Shown: piece after piece, positions 26,449 through 35,890 of the stretch
Numbering within the stretch: position 1 is the stretch's first letter
How the letters are laid out: each line of letters begins with the position of its first letter
NCBI GenBank assembly: GCA_039797965.1
Contig: JBDKGX010000003.1
Location: 31,402-95,401 of the forward strand
Direction: 5' to 3'
DNA length: 64,000 bases
Origin: Thiofilum sp039797965
GTDB taxonomy: Bacteria; Pseudomonadota; Gammaproteobacteria; Thiotrichales; Thiotrichaceae
Notes under the pieces: generated by a model
Seen by the model: the letters and a program-made list of their open reading frames with translations, nothing else
What the model was told of the DNA's origin: nothing
The model's database searches: none
Translations under genes and position numbers: made by a program

Positions 26449-27222
26449 ATGCTGACCTTGCTAAGACAAATGAGTACTTTGTTTTGGCAATTAGTGCGGT
26501 TAGATATTCGCACTCGCTATTTTAATTCGCGTTTAGGGTTGTTGCTGGTAGTGGCTCAGCCCTTAGCCTTATTAATGATTTATAGCTGGGTGTTTGGTGA
26601 CTTAATGCAACTCAAGCACTCGCAGAGTGAGTACTTTAGTGAGTACTTATTAGCAGGATTGATTGTATTTAATGCTTTAATCGAAGTACTCAATCGAGCA
26701 CCTAGTTTGATTCCAGAGCGGCGTGAGTTATTACTGAATACGCCACTACCTGTGTTTATTATTCCGTGGATACCCGTTGCTAGTTCATTAGTACTGGAAA
26801 CTATTAGTGTGCTCATGCTGTTAGTTTGGATGAGTACTCAAGGTTTTAATCCATTCATAGCCTTGGTGTTTTACTTACCGTGGCTACTCATTCGTCTACT
26901 GTGGAGTAGTGCGGGGGCGATGCTCTTAAGTGTATTGGGCGTAGTCATTCCCGATTTGCGCCAAGTGATTAGCCCCCTCATGGGCATTCTATTGCTCATT
27001 TCACCCATATTTTATCGCCTTGAACAAGTACCTACCCCTTGGCAGAGTACTCTCAATTGGAACCCCTTAACCCATTTAGTACAAGGCTATCAGCAGGCAT
27101 TAGTACTGGGACAATTTAATGTTTTACAGTGGAGCAAAGTACTCATCGCCTCAATCATAGTTTGGGTAGTCTGCTGGTTAATGGCACAAAGTTTATTGCC
27201 CAAAGTGCGGTATCTTTTATGA
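26449..27222 (+). CDS. wzm: Polysaccharide ABC exporter permease (Wzm/KpsM family)
   Basis: A 257-residue ABC-2 type integral membrane protein with about six hydrophobic segments (such as LGLLLVVAQPLALLMIYSWV and LIVFNALIEVL). The C-terminal block LISPIFYRLEQVP and the NWNPLTHLVQGYQQ motif are typical of O-antigen/teichoic-acid exporters. It pairs with the Wzt ATPase, whose start overlaps its stop (ATGA at 27219-27222). It exports lipid-linked glycan across the inner membrane (known for the family). The gene is dense in AGTACT palindromes. Confidence 0.92.
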   Translation: MLTLLRQMSTLFWQLVRLDIRTRYFNSRLGLLLVVAQPLALLMIYSWVFGDLMQLKHSQSEYFSEYLLAGLIVFNALIEVLNRAPSLIPERRELLLNTPLPVFIIPWIPVASSLVLETISVLMLLVWMSTQGFNPFIALVFYLPWLLIRLLWSSAGAMLLSVLGVVIPDLRQVISPLMGILLLISPIFYRLEQVPTPWQSTLNWNPLTHLVQGYQQALVLGQFNVLQWSKVLIASIIVWVVCWLMAQSLLPKVRYLL

Positions 27223-28418
27223 GAGCCGTGCAATTGCAAAATGTCACCGTTGCCTATCCACAATATAATCAACCCACGGATTTAATCTGGGAGTGGCTGA
27301 CTCGTAAAGTACTTCACACTACCCATTATGCTTTAAATGACCTGAGTTTTAGCTTAGAGCAGGGCAGTACTTTAGGCATTGTGGGCGATAATGGGGCGGG
27401 TAAAAGTACGTTACTTCGAGTATTAGCAGGTACTTTAAAACCTAGCTCTGGGCAGTGCAGCATTACGGGTAAACGTGCAGCATTATTAGAGTTGGGTGTG
27501 GGGTTTCAACCTCATTTATCAGGGTCGGATAATATTCGTTTAGGGCTAGCACTGCGCGGTTTAAACAGTACTCAAACCGACGAGTACTTACCTCAAGTCA
27601 TTGATTTTGCAGAGTTAAAATCTTTTATTAATCAGCCGATTAAAACCTATTCCAGCGGCATGATCATGCGTTTAGGCTTTGCCCTAGCGACGGTCATTGC
27701 GCCGGATGTATTGATCGTGGATGAGGCATTGTCAGTGGGTGATCAGCACTTTCAAAAGAAGTCATTACAACGTTTAAAAGCGCTTGTAGATACGGGTGCA
27801 ACACTGATTTTTTGCTCACACAATCTTTATCAAGTTCGCGAATTATGTGAGCAAGCTCTTTGGTTAGAGCAAGGCAAGATTAAACAAAGGGGGATGGCGC
27901 AACGTGTGGTAGATGCGTATCAAACGGCGTGCCGAGCTAAAGAGGCAAGTACTTTAAATTCTTCAGAGATTTATGCTCAAAGTACTTCAATCACAACAAC
28001 CAGTACTCGACCTTTTATTCAATCTGCGCAATTAACACCTAGTACTCAAGTAGTGTTTAAAACAGGCACTGTGTTTGGTGTTGAAGTACAGGTGCAATTG
28101 AATGGTTGCCCGATCCAAGAAGTGCATTTGGGGGTGGTGATTCGGCGCAATGATGATATTCAATGTTATGGCATGAGTACTTTGCATGAGGGGGTTGCTT
28201 TACAGGGCAAGGAGCAAGTCCTGATTCGTTACGTGATGGATGAGTTGCCCCTGTTGGGGGGGAGTTATTGTTTAGAGCTGTGGCTGATGGATCAAACGGG
28301 TTTGCATGTGTATGACTCGCGCGAGCGTTGTTGCCATTTTATGGTGGAGCAACTCTCGCAAAGTCAGGGGATTGGGGTTTGCCAATTGCCGCATCGTTGG
28401 GAGATTGAGGCGCTATGA
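27219..28418 (+). CDS. wzt: Polysaccharide ABC exporter ATPase with glycan-binding domain (Wzt)
   Basis: A 399-residue ATPase. Visible elements: Walker A GDNGAGKSTLL, the signature YSSGMIMRLGFA, Walker B VLIVDEALSVGD, and the switch histidine in FCSHN. Residues about 275-399 form the Wzt C-terminal beta-sandwich that recognises the glycan end cap, a feature of O-antigen exporters that need a terminal modification. The start ATG at 27219 is chosen because it couples to the wzm stop; an in-frame upstream start at 27129 would lie inside wzm. It overlaps the next gene by four bases. Confidence 0.93.
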   Translation: MRAVQLQNVTVAYPQYNQPTDLIWEWLTRKVLHTTHYALNDLSFSLEQGSTLGIVGDNGAGKSTLLRVLAGTLKPSSGQCSITGKRAALLELGVGFQPHLSGSDNIRLGLALRGLNSTQTDEYLPQVIDFAELKSFINQPIKTYSSGMIMRLGFALATVIAPDVLIVDEALSVGDQHFQKKSLQRLKALVDTGATLIFCSHNLYQVRELCEQALWLEQGKIKQRGMAQRVVDAYQTACRAKEASTLNSSEIYAQSTSITTTSTRPFIQSAQLTPSTQVVFKTGTVFGVEVQVQLNGCPIQEVHLGVVIRRNDDIQCYGMSTLHEGVALQGKEQVLIRYVMDELPLLGGSYCLELWLMDQTGLHVYDSRERCCHFMVEQLSQSQGIGVCQLPHRWEIEAL

Positions 28419-29320
28419 AGCTTCGTTTAAAACCTGATTGGTTTTCGTGGCGTTATCATGTGCAATATCCACTCTTGGCACGTTTACCTTTAAGCCTAGG
28501 TTATAAAGCGGCTAAATACTCTAGTCAGTATTGGCGAGCACGGCAGTTGGGGGGGCTGGAGATTGTCCGTGAGCAAATGCGTATTACCTTTCCACACGCA
28601 ACAGAGTCACAAATTGACCAATGGTTAGTGGAGTACTCGCGTATGGTGGAATATGAAGCCTTGGATACTTGGCATTTGAATAATCCTAAAGCTATTCAAA
28701 ACGGGGTGACTTTGCGGGATTTTGAGCCAATTGAAGCGGCAAAGCACCAAGGTCGGCGAGTACTGTTGACAGGGGGACATATAGGGCGTTTTTGGTTGGC
28801 GGGGTCTGCAATGGCGGCACGCGGTTTTAAAGTAGGTACTTTGACCCGTGATAATGAAACAGCAAATAGTCACCATTTACATGTAGCCGAATATCAGTTT
28901 CGTTGCTGGAAATTGCAGCGGTTAAAAGCTAGCCTCGGTGGTACTTTTTTAGTCGAAGGTAATCTAGTACGCCCACTGTATCAGGCTTTGGATGAGGAGT
29001 TGATTACCCTACTATTTGATGTGCCCTATGCACAAAATCAGCGCGGGGGCGTGACAGTTTCCTTTCTAAACGGTACTATAAAAGTGCCGGTTGGTATTTA
29101 CAAAATTGCAAAAAAAACACAGGCACTGATTGCGCCATTTTATATGCGTGATCTATGGGATGGGGGGGTAATAGCAGAATTTTCATCTTTGCTAGACCCA
29201 GACAAATATAATGAAGAGGAATGCATGAATTTATTAGCCTCCCAACTAAGTGCCGAAATCACTAAGGCGCCTAGTCAATGGTGGTTATGGGCAGCACTTC
29301 CTCTGCTGCGAAGAGCATAG
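28415..29320 (+). CDS. LpxL-like acyltransferase homologue in glycan cluster, altered catalytic motif
   Basis: A 301-residue protein related to the LpxL/LPLAT acyltransferases by length and layout (HVQYPLLARLPLSLGYKAAK, MRITFPHATESQIDQW). At the expected HX4D/E site it reads GGHIGRFWLAG, so the His is kept but the acidic residue appears replaced by Trp. It may have lost acyl transfer, use another acid, or act on a different donor. Translationally coupled to wzt by ATGA and followed 6 bases later by a methyltransferase gene, it is a core member of the glycan operon. A role in modifying the lipid carrier or glycan is inference. Confidence 0.7.
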   Translation: MKLRLKPDWFSWRYHVQYPLLARLPLSLGYKAAKYSSQYWRARQLGGLEIVREQMRITFPHATESQIDQWLVEYSRMVEYEALDTWHLNNPKAIQNGVTLRDFEPIEAAKHQGRRVLLTGGHIGRFWLAGSAMAARGFKVGTLTRDNETANSHHLHVAEYQFRCWKLQRLKASLGGTFLVEGNLVRPLYQALDEELITLLFDVPYAQNQRGGVTVSFLNGTIKVPVGIYKIAKKTQALIAPFYMRDLWDGGVIAEFSSLLDPDKYNEEECMNLLASQLSAEITKAPSQWWLWAALPLLRRA

Positions 29321-29326
29321 ACAATA

Positions 29327-30295
29327 ATGAAACATCTGGAAAGTGCAGCGCTGGCGACTATTGACCTCTCAGCTAATCATTCTCATGCACAAATCATTAA
29401 ACGAGTGCCTCGTTACGCACGAGTACTGGAGTTGGGTTGTGCTGGCGGCGAAATGTCCGAATTACTCAAAAGTATGTGCCAAGCCTCCGTGATTGGTTTT
29501 GACAAAAATCCGCAATTAGCATGGCGAGCACAACGCTTTTGTGATTATGTATTTACCGAAGATTTAGACAATCCTCACAGTCTTGATGCCCTAGAAGGTG
29601 AAAAGTTTGATGTGGTTACTTTGGTCGATGTGCTGGAGCACTTGCAAAATCCACTGGAGCTATTAGAGCGTATTAAACCGTTGTTATTAGATGAAGGTGA
29701 AGTACTGTTATCAGTGCCGAATGTGGCGCACGCCTCGGTACGTTTAGAGCTATTGGCGGGTAACTTTGTCTATGAACAAACAGGCATTTTGGATCAAACC
29801 CATTTACGCTTTTTTACCCTTGATAGCCTCCGAGCGCTCATTAAACAATCCGGCTTTTATATCGCCGATATTGATTGCACGTGGAATGATGTTGCAGACA
29901 ATGTCATCAGAGACTCACTCGCAAAAATGGGAGTCGAAACTACGCCTGAAGTACTTGCTAAATTCCACGCACCTGAGGCTATGGCTTATCAATTTATTAT
30001 GTCCCTACGACTCAATATGCATAACCAGCAAGAGGATCAAGCTATTGATGATGAAAAGTTTAAACCTTTGCTAGCATCCAATTTAGCGTGGGGACGGATG
30101 CAAGAAAATTTACAAATGCAAACCCAAGTTATTAAAGGCTTGGAAATTCAGCTCGATCATTGCAAAACTCAATTACAACAATTAACGCAAGACTATCAGC
30201 GCACCCGTGCCGAACTCGATGAAGTCCATTCTACCCGTAGTTGGCAGATGGTTCGCCGTGCGGCAAGTTTATGGCGGGGTACGCTCAATAACTGA
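29327..30295 (+). CDS. SAM-dependent methyltransferase with C-terminal coiled coil
   Basis: A 322-residue class I methyltransferase. The SAM-binding motif I is VLELGCAGGEMSELL (about residues 36-50), with the acidic residue in IGFDKN, followed by VTLVDVLEHLQNP and LLSVPNVAHAS. Residues about 255-305 form a coiled coil, ending in TRSWQMVRRAASLWRG, a tail also seen in surface-glycan enzymes. It could methylate the chain end that the Wzt C-terminal domain recognises (inference from Wzt-type export logic). Overlapping frames downstream are shadows up to the next start at 30312. Confidence 0.85.
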   Translation: MKHLESAALATIDLSANHSHAQIIKRVPRYARVLELGCAGGEMSELLKSMCQASVIGFDKNPQLAWRAQRFCDYVFTEDLDNPHSLDALEGEKFDVVTLVDVLEHLQNPLELLERIKPLLLDEGEVLLSVPNVAHASVRLELLAGNFVYEQTGILDQTHLRFFTLDSLRALIKQSGFYIADIDCTWNDVADNVIRDSLAKMGVETTPEVLAKFHAPEAMAYQFIMSLRLNMHNQQEDQAIDDEKFKPLLASNLAWGRMQENLQMQTQVIKGLEIQLDHCKTQLQQLTQDYQRTRAELDEVHSTRSWQMVRRAASLWRGTLNN

Positions 30296-30311
30296 GCGAG
30301 GTATAACAATA

Positions 30312-31487
30312 ATGTCAACTAGGGCTGTTGTCAGTGTGGTCATCCCTGCGTATAACCATGCGCAATGGATTGGCTTGGCTATTCAATCGGTACTGGAGCA
30401 AACCTTTCAAGATTGGGAGCTGATTATTATTGATGATGCTTCCACCGATGCGACGTGGGAGGTCATACACACTTTTACCGATCCCCGTATGCGGGTGGAG
30501 CGTCACAGTACAAATCAAGGGGCAGCACATACCTTAAACCAAGGCTTGAATCAGGCAACTGGTGAGTACTTGGCTATTTTAAACTCGGATGATACTTGGC
30601 ATCCTGAGCGTTTAGAGCATTTTCTGGCATTAGCCCAACATCAGGGGGCAGAGTTTATTGCCTCTAACGCTAGAGTTGAGTACTCGCAGCAGAGTACTGA
30701 GCCGAAATGGCAAAGTGAGTTTTTGCAGTGGTATCAAGAGTTACAAAGTGAGCTGTACACCAGTCGCGATTTTCTTACTACTCTAGTGAAAGGTAATTTC
30801 CTTCTCACCACCTCTAACTTCTTTTTTAAACGAGAAGTGTGGGAGTACTTGAAAGCATTTCAGGACTTACGCTATGTACATGATTATGAGTTTGTTTTGA
30901 GAGTCTGTGAGGCAGGCTTTTTAACGGCTTATAGCCCTGAAATCCTCTTGGCATATCGCCAGCACGATAGCAATACGATCAACGAAGCACCAGCCCAAGC
31001 GGTCTATGAGCATTTAAATATGTTGTATAGCTGGTTGTCACGCCTGCCCACACGCCTAGATCAACGGGGCTGGCAAAATCTTACTACCCAACTGACTGAT
31101 TTACAAACGATGTTGCATGGTGAGTGGTGCGCGAAATTACATAGCTCTTTGGTACAAAAAGAGCAGGTGCTTTTTGCCATTATTGCCGAGCGTGATGCGC
31201 TGGTAAAACAGCAACAACAATGGATTGCTGATCGAGATGTTTGGGTTAAAGAGCGTGATCAAGTCATTGAGCAAAACCTTAAAGTGATTGAAGATCAGCA
31301 CCTATGGATAACTGAGCGTGATCAGTGGGTTAAAGAACGTGACCAACTGATTGAAAGCCTAGAAATAGAGTTAATGCAATTACGCCAAAGTCTTGGCTAC
31401 AAATTATCACGGGGTATTAAAAAACCCATGTATGCCATGCGCCATTTATTAACGAGACAAGGCTATGCCGGACAAGCTACGCCTTAA
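30312..31487 (+). CDS. GT2 glycosyltransferase with coiled-coil ERDQ-repeat tail
   Basis: A 391-residue GT-A fold enzyme. The start ATG at 30312 gives VVSVVIPAYNHAQWIGLAIQ. The nucleotide-sugar motifs IIDDASTDAT and LNSDDTW (DxD-like) and YVHDYEFVLRVCEAGF follow. After the catalytic part, residues about 300-370 form a heptad-like array of RDxWV/KERDQ units (for example DVWVKERDQVIEQN and DQWVKERDQLIESL). This is a strong charged coiled coil, possibly a molecular ruler or partner-docking stalk. The C-terminal LRQSLGYKLSRGIKKP resembles tails of other glycan-operon proteins. The last 23 bases overlap the next gene. Confidence 0.85.
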   Translation: MSTRAVVSVVIPAYNHAQWIGLAIQSVLEQTFQDWELIIIDDASTDATWEVIHTFTDPRMRVERHSTNQGAAHTLNQGLNQATGEYLAILNSDDTWHPERLEHFLALAQHQGAEFIASNARVEYSQQSTEPKWQSEFLQWYQELQSELYTSRDFLTTLVKGNFLLTTSNFFFKREVWEYLKAFQDLRYVHDYEFVLRVCEAGFLTAYSPEILLAYRQHDSNTINEAPAQAVYEHLNMLYSWLSRLPTRLDQRGWQNLTTQLTDLQTMLHGEWCAKLHSSLVQKEQVLFAIIAERDALVKQQQQWIADRDVWVKERDQVIEQNLKVIEDQHLWITERDQWVKERDQLIESLEIELMQLRQSLGYKLSRGIKKPMYAMRHLLTRQGYAGQATP

Positions 31488-33525
31488 ATCGTGGCAGACC
31501 ATTCAGCATTGGTTACAGCCGCGCTTAGTTAAAAATCAAGTACAAGTCGTGTCATTAGATATTTTTGACACGCTGTTGGCGCGTATGGATTTACCGGAAA
31601 ATATCCAACGCCAAGTGTGCCAGCAATTAGCGGGTAAAGTACTTCATGCTACTACAGAGCAAGTTTGGCAAGCTCGTCAATGTGCTGAAAAAACGCTACG
31701 CCAGCAAACTCTCAATCAGGGTTTAGACCACGAATGTCGCTTTTCTGAGCTAGTTCCCTTATGGATTAAAATTTGGGTCGGGTATGAAGACCCCGCATTA
31801 ATCAGTACTGCTATTGAGTTAGAGCTAAAAGCTGAAAGTACGGCACTTTATATCAAGCGCGGCGTACTCGATTTTTTACAATGGTTACAAGGCTTTAACA
31901 TTAAAGTACTTGCGATTTCTGATATGTATTTGGATGGCAAGTACTTACACGCATTACTAGACCAGTTGAATTTGACAGAGTACTTTGCAGCGATCTACGT
32001 CTCCAGTGACAGCGGTTTGGGCAAGTACTCCGGACGATTATTTCAACACATTCAAAGTACTCAAGAACTTGAATACAAAAGCTGGGTACACATGGGTGAT
32101 AATCCCCACTCTGACCGTTTAAAGCCTTGTGAATTAGGTATTCAGGGCATTTGGCTAGACGAATACGCTGAGCAAAGACGCATTAAACATCAACGGATTA
32201 ATGCCCAAATGGCAACGCAGGGTGGGATTTGGCAAGGACAGCATTTTTTTAATCAAATTAATGAAGTACTCCACTCTAAACCTGCTCAAAAACAGCCATT
32301 AGCAGAGTACTTTAATTATGGGCGCGATGTTTTGGGTGTAGCGTTTAGTAGTTTTATGTTGGGGCTACTGGAGCGTTTGGAACAGACTAAACCGGATTGT
32401 GTATTTTTTATTGCTCGTGATGGGTTTTTGTTTCAGCAAATGTTGCAGCAAAGTACTCATCATTATGAACATCGCTATTTATATTTATCTCGCCAAGTTA
32501 TTGCCGCTGCGTCTGTAGCGAATGGCTTGACGCTGCAACAAGCCCAAGTCGCTTTTTATAATCCAAAGCAACAGGGCTTAAGCTCGATTTTTAAAGTGTA
32601 TAGCTTGCCTGCTGAGATGCTTAAATCTTTTGCCCAGCAATACGGGTTTACTGATTTAACCACACCGATACAGGATTGGAATGATCAGCGTTTAGTCGAT
32701 TGGCTGGCGGATGAGCAGGTACAAGCCATTATCCGCCAGACAGGTTTAAAACATAAAATAGCGTTGCACGAGTACTTAAGCCAGCAAGGGTTTTTTAATT
32801 ATCAACGAGTAGCGATGGTTGATATTGGCTGGAATGGTACTTTGCAGCATTTTTTGAGTAAAACGTTTGGTACGGATGAGGATTATCCTGAAGTGCTGGG
32901 GTTTTATTTTGCTTTAGTACCGAAGCTACATGGTGATTTTTATCAGCATAATCAAGCTGAAGGGATTATTCACGATTCGCGCCGTGCTAATGATTGTGAG
33001 CGGGTAGTGGCGGAATTTGAGGAGGTGTTTGAGCAGGGTGCTAGAGCGTTACATGGCTCTACGATTGGTTATAGCCAGAGTACTGCAGGTGAGTGGTTGC
33101 CTGTATTAAAGCCTGACACCGCACCAGATCGAGAAGCAGAATTACGCGCCAATCCTTATGTGGAGCAGCTACAAGCGGGAATCTTGTGCCATTGGCAACA
33201 GTTTCAAATGGTGCAGCAATTAACGGGTGTGACTAGCAGTGATATTTTGCCGTATGTGTATGGAGTTTTAGAGCGGGCGGTGGTGTATCCCACGCCACAG
33301 GAAGTGCAATTATTGCGGCGTTTAGTACATACCGAAGATTTTGGTCATGATCATGTGTTGACCCTAGCCGAGCGTTCTTTTCAGTGGCGCGATGTGCTGA
33401 ATTTAAAACGATTTTGGCAGTACTTACAAATTGAAGCATGGCGTTATGCTGTGTTTAGTCATTTACCGACAGGGATAGCTAATTTTGCCTTACGCATAGC
33501 GTATTTGCATGCAGTAAAAAAATAA
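31465..33525 (+). CDS. Large HAD-superfamily protein of glycan clusters
   Basis: A 686-residue protein. The N-terminal HAD phosphatase-like domain has SLDIFDTLLAR (motif I, residues 30-40), ISDMYLDGKYL (motif II) and HMGDNPHSDRLKP (motif IV). The remaining 450 residues are an uncharacterised region commonly fused to such HAD domains in O-antigen or capsule loci (family knowledge, not verified here). Possible roles are phosphate removal from a sugar phosphate or addition of a chain terminator. It begins inside the end of the GT2 gene with a 23-base overlap, so expression is coupled. It carries one of the highest AGTACT densities in the window. Confidence 0.75.
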   Translation: MPDKLRLKSWQTIQHWLQPRLVKNQVQVVSLDIFDTLLARMDLPENIQRQVCQQLAGKVLHATTEQVWQARQCAEKTLRQQTLNQGLDHECRFSELVPLWIKIWVGYEDPALISTAIELELKAESTALYIKRGVLDFLQWLQGFNIKVLAISDMYLDGKYLHALLDQLNLTEYFAAIYVSSDSGLGKYSGRLFQHIQSTQELEYKSWVHMGDNPHSDRLKPCELGIQGIWLDEYAEQRRIKHQRINAQMATQGGIWQGQHFFNQINEVLHSKPAQKQPLAEYFNYGRDVLGVAFSSFMLGLLERLEQTKPDCVFFIARDGFLFQQMLQQSTHHYEHRYLYLSRQVIAAASVANGLTLQQAQVAFYNPKQQGLSSIFKVYSLPAEMLKSFAQQYGFTDLTTPIQDWNDQRLVDWLADEQVQAIIRQTGLKHKIALHEYLSQQGFFNYQRVAMVDIGWNGTLQHFLSKTFGTDEDYPEVLGFYFALVPKLHGDFYQHNQAEGIIHDSRRANDCERVVAEFEEVFEQGARALHGSTIGYSQSTAGEWLPVLKPDTAPDREAELRANPYVEQLQAGILCHWQQFQMVQQLTGVTSSDILPYVYGVLERAVVYPTPQEVQLLRRLVHTEDFGHDHVLTLAERSFQWRDVLNLKRFWQYLQIEAWRYAVFSHLPTGIANFALRIAYLHAVKK

Positions 33526-33547
33526 AAATAACTGAGGACAGCCAGTC

Positions 33548-33730
33548 ATGTTACCGAGTCCATTGCATTTATTCTTGGCAGCGCAAGCCTTCTGTTTTTC
33601 TAATGCGCGAGGGCGCTGTTTTAGCCCAGGCTTTAGAGCTTTAATAAAGTGGTATGGTTTACGAATCAAAGCACAAGTACTCGACCGCCAACGCTTTAAA
33701 CGTTTACGTTTAGGGTGGGAGGCTCATTAG
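33548..33730 (+). CDS. Small hypothetical protein (60 aa) in glycan cluster
   Basis: A 60-residue ORF with a fair ribosome site (GAGGAC upstream), placed between the HAD and the next GT2 gene with 2 bases to the next start. Residues 5-20 are moderately hydrophobic and the C-terminal half is basic (RIKAQVLDRQRFKRLRLG). No family recognised. Tight packing in the operon supports translation; the lack of recognisable relatives keeps the call tentative. Confidence 0.45.
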   Translation: MLPSPLHLFLAAQAFCFSNARGRCFSPGFRALIKWYGLRIKAQVLDRQRFKRLRLGWEAH

Positions 33731-33732
33731 AT

Positions 33733-34641
33733 ATGCCTAATGATATACCTTTAGTCCAAGTACTGCTTTCTACGTGGAATGGAGAGCGTTGGCTACCTGA
33801 TTTATTAGCCTCTTTAGAGCGTCAAACCCATAAAAACTGGCAATTATTAGTTCGTGATGATGGTTCTCAGGATAAAACTTTAAAGATTTTATTAGAGTGG
33901 CAACAACAGCATGCTCACTACGTGACGGATATTATCACCGCCAGTCATATTGGCAGTGCGGCAAGTTTTGACCAGTTGGTGAAAAAAAGTAGGTCACCGT
34001 ATTTAATGTTTTGTGATCAGGATGATGTCTGGTTTCCTGAAAAAATTGAGTACCAAGTCGAAGCACTCTATCAATTAGAGCAAAAGTATGGACGTGCTGA
34101 ACCTTTGTTAGTGCATACTGATTTAGCATTGGTAGATGCACATAAAAATCTATTAAGCCCTTCCTTCTGGGAGTATCGTGGCTTTGATCTTAAGCAACGT
34201 AAGCAAGCCTATTTACTTAATAATATTGTGACCGGATGTGCGACGATTTTTAATCGTAGTGCGGCAGATTTGGCGTTTCCTTTACCTCCTGAGGCTATAC
34301 ATCATGATCGCTGGTTGGCATTGGTTTGTGCATGGTTTGGTCATGTGGGGGCTGTGCCTCAACCGATGATTTTATATCGACAGCATGATCACAATTTAAT
34401 TGGTGCTAAACCTTCGGCTCAAGTACTTGATATTCAAAGGCGCATTGATTTATGGAGCCAGCAGGCGGCGGCTTTTTTGCGTTGCTTCAGGGCACGGTTA
34501 ACTAAAGAGGATTATCAATTAGTCGAAGCGCTGGCGGCTTTACAACATATGAAAGGTTGGGAGCGTAAACGCCATATGGTGCAGCATCGCTTATTTAAAC
34601 AGGGTGTACTGGAGAATTTGGCGCTATTGCTATTTTCTTGA
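33733..34641 (+). CDS. GT2 glycosyltransferase, rhamnosyltransferase-like
   Basis: A 302-residue GT-A fold enzyme. Start ATG at 33733 gives MPNDIPLVQVLLSTWNGERW. The donor-binding RDDGSQDKTL and DQDDVWFPEKI (DxD) motifs are clear, as is HHDRWLALVCAWFG in the acceptor region. These blocks resemble the rhamnosyl/alpha-1,3-glycosyltransferases of O-antigen synthesis (RfbF/WsaF-like class). Cytoplasmic face of the inner membrane, adding a sugar to the growing lipid-linked chain. It lies 33 bases before a second, different GT2 gene. Confidence 0.85.
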   Translation: MPNDIPLVQVLLSTWNGERWLPDLLASLERQTHKNWQLLVRDDGSQDKTLKILLEWQQQHAHYVTDIITASHIGSAASFDQLVKKSRSPYLMFCDQDDVWFPEKIEYQVEALYQLEQKYGRAEPLLVHTDLALVDAHKNLLSPSFWEYRGFDLKQRKQAYLLNNIVTGCATIFNRSAADLAFPLPPEAIHHDRWLALVCAWFGHVGAVPQPMILYRQHDHNLIGAKPSAQVLDIQRRIDLWSQQAAAFLRCFRARLTKEDYQLVEALAALQHMKGWERKRHMVQHRLFKQGVLENLALLLFS

Positions 34642-34674
34642 ACTCGACTGAACGACCACCCACTGGGGCTTATT

Positions 34675-35751
34675 ATGCTAATAAAAATTTATCGCCCAGA
34701 TGTGGCTATTATTGTGCTCACTCGTAATGCAGGTGAATTATGGCCGCAGTGGATTAAAGCCATTCAAAAACAAACCATTTTAGCAGGGCGCTATGTGGTG
34801 ATTGACACTGAATCAACCGATCATACTGTAGCTCTAGCGTCACAGGCAGGCTTTGAAATCTATCAAGTACGAGCAGAGCAGTTTAATCACGGCGGGACGC
34901 GGCGCTGGGCGGCAGAGCTATGTCGTGAAGCAAAGTACTTGGTGTATTTAACTCAAGATGCCATTTTAAGGCAGAGTGATTCGATTGAGTGCTTGCTCAA
35001 TCCTATGCTAGCCGATTCTCATGTAGGGTTGGTGTATGGGCGACATGTACCACGTGCTAAGGCTGATTTATTAGAGCAACATGCACGGCTTTATAACTAT
35101 CCCGAACACTCGATGACCTACAGTCGGGCGGATTTTACACGCATTGGGTATCGTGCCGCTTTTGCCTCCGATGTCTATGCTGTTTATAGAGCTGAGGCAT
35201 TACGAAGTGTAGGTAGCTTTCCTGAGCATATTATTGTTAGTGAAGATAGTTTCATTTGTGCTCGGCTCTTACTGGCAGGTTGGCAAACGGTTTATGCTGC
35301 TAATAGTGAGGTTGAGCATTCGCATCAGTTTTCATGGGTGCAATTAGCACGTCGATATTTTGATGTGGGAGTATTTCATGCTAATGAGGCGTATCTGATG
35401 CAAAGTGTAGGCAAACCTGATAGTGAGGCAGGTCGCTATGTTAAGTCACTGATTCGATTTTTGACAAAGCATAAACCGCAACTACTACCGTTAGCTGCCT
35501 TGCAAACTTTAGTAAAGCTTATGGCTTTCAAATTAGGTAAGCATTATCGATCATTACCCCGTACTTGGTGTTCTAAGATAAGTTTGCAAAAAGCTTATTG
35601 GTGGCAGTTAAAACAGCAGTCTATCAATACGTTAGCAGTGCAGACATTAGCTGAAATGCCACAAGCGATAACGGCATGGATGCCTATAAGCGCCAAGGTT
35701 TGGCGTAAACCTAGTACTTCTAATCCTAGAGAGGTATTGCCTGTTAAATAA
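34675..35751 (+). CDS. GT2 glycosyltransferase, rhamnosyltransferase-like
   Basis: A 358-residue GT2 enzyme: IIVLTRNAGELWPQWIKAIQ at the N-terminus, VIDTESTDHTVALA, then FNHGGTRRWAAELC. The FNHGGTRN-like motif and LTQDAIL are typical of rhamnosyltransferases that act on polysaccharide repeats. ISEDSFICARLLLAG-like VSEDSFICARLLLAG and EHSHQFSWVQLARRYFDVG are further family blocks. It is the last gene of the glycan operon, with a strong terminator about 140 bases downstream. Confidence 0.87.
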   Translation: MLIKIYRPDVAIIVLTRNAGELWPQWIKAIQKQTILAGRYVVIDTESTDHTVALASQAGFEIYQVRAEQFNHGGTRRWAAELCREAKYLVYLTQDAILRQSDSIECLLNPMLADSHVGLVYGRHVPRAKADLLEQHARLYNYPEHSMTYSRADFTRIGYRAAFASDVYAVYRAEALRSVGSFPEHIIVSEDSFICARLLLAGWQTVYAANSEVEHSHQFSWVQLARRYFDVGVFHANEAYLMQSVGKPDSEAGRYVKSLIRFLTKHKPQLLPLAALQTLVKLMAFKLGKHYRSLPRTWCSKISLQKAYWWQLKQQSINTLAVQTLAEMPQAITAWMPISAKVWRKPSTSNPREVLPVK

Positions 35752-35890
35752 TGGGGCATGACCTATCTACTAGGTAAGTAATTGATGTATCTATTGATTA
35801 ATATTGGCAAGTAGTTCTATGCACTATTATGATGCTAATCAGAGCATAAGTACTCGACGTTCACATTATGTTCTGCTTTGGTGGTAATTG

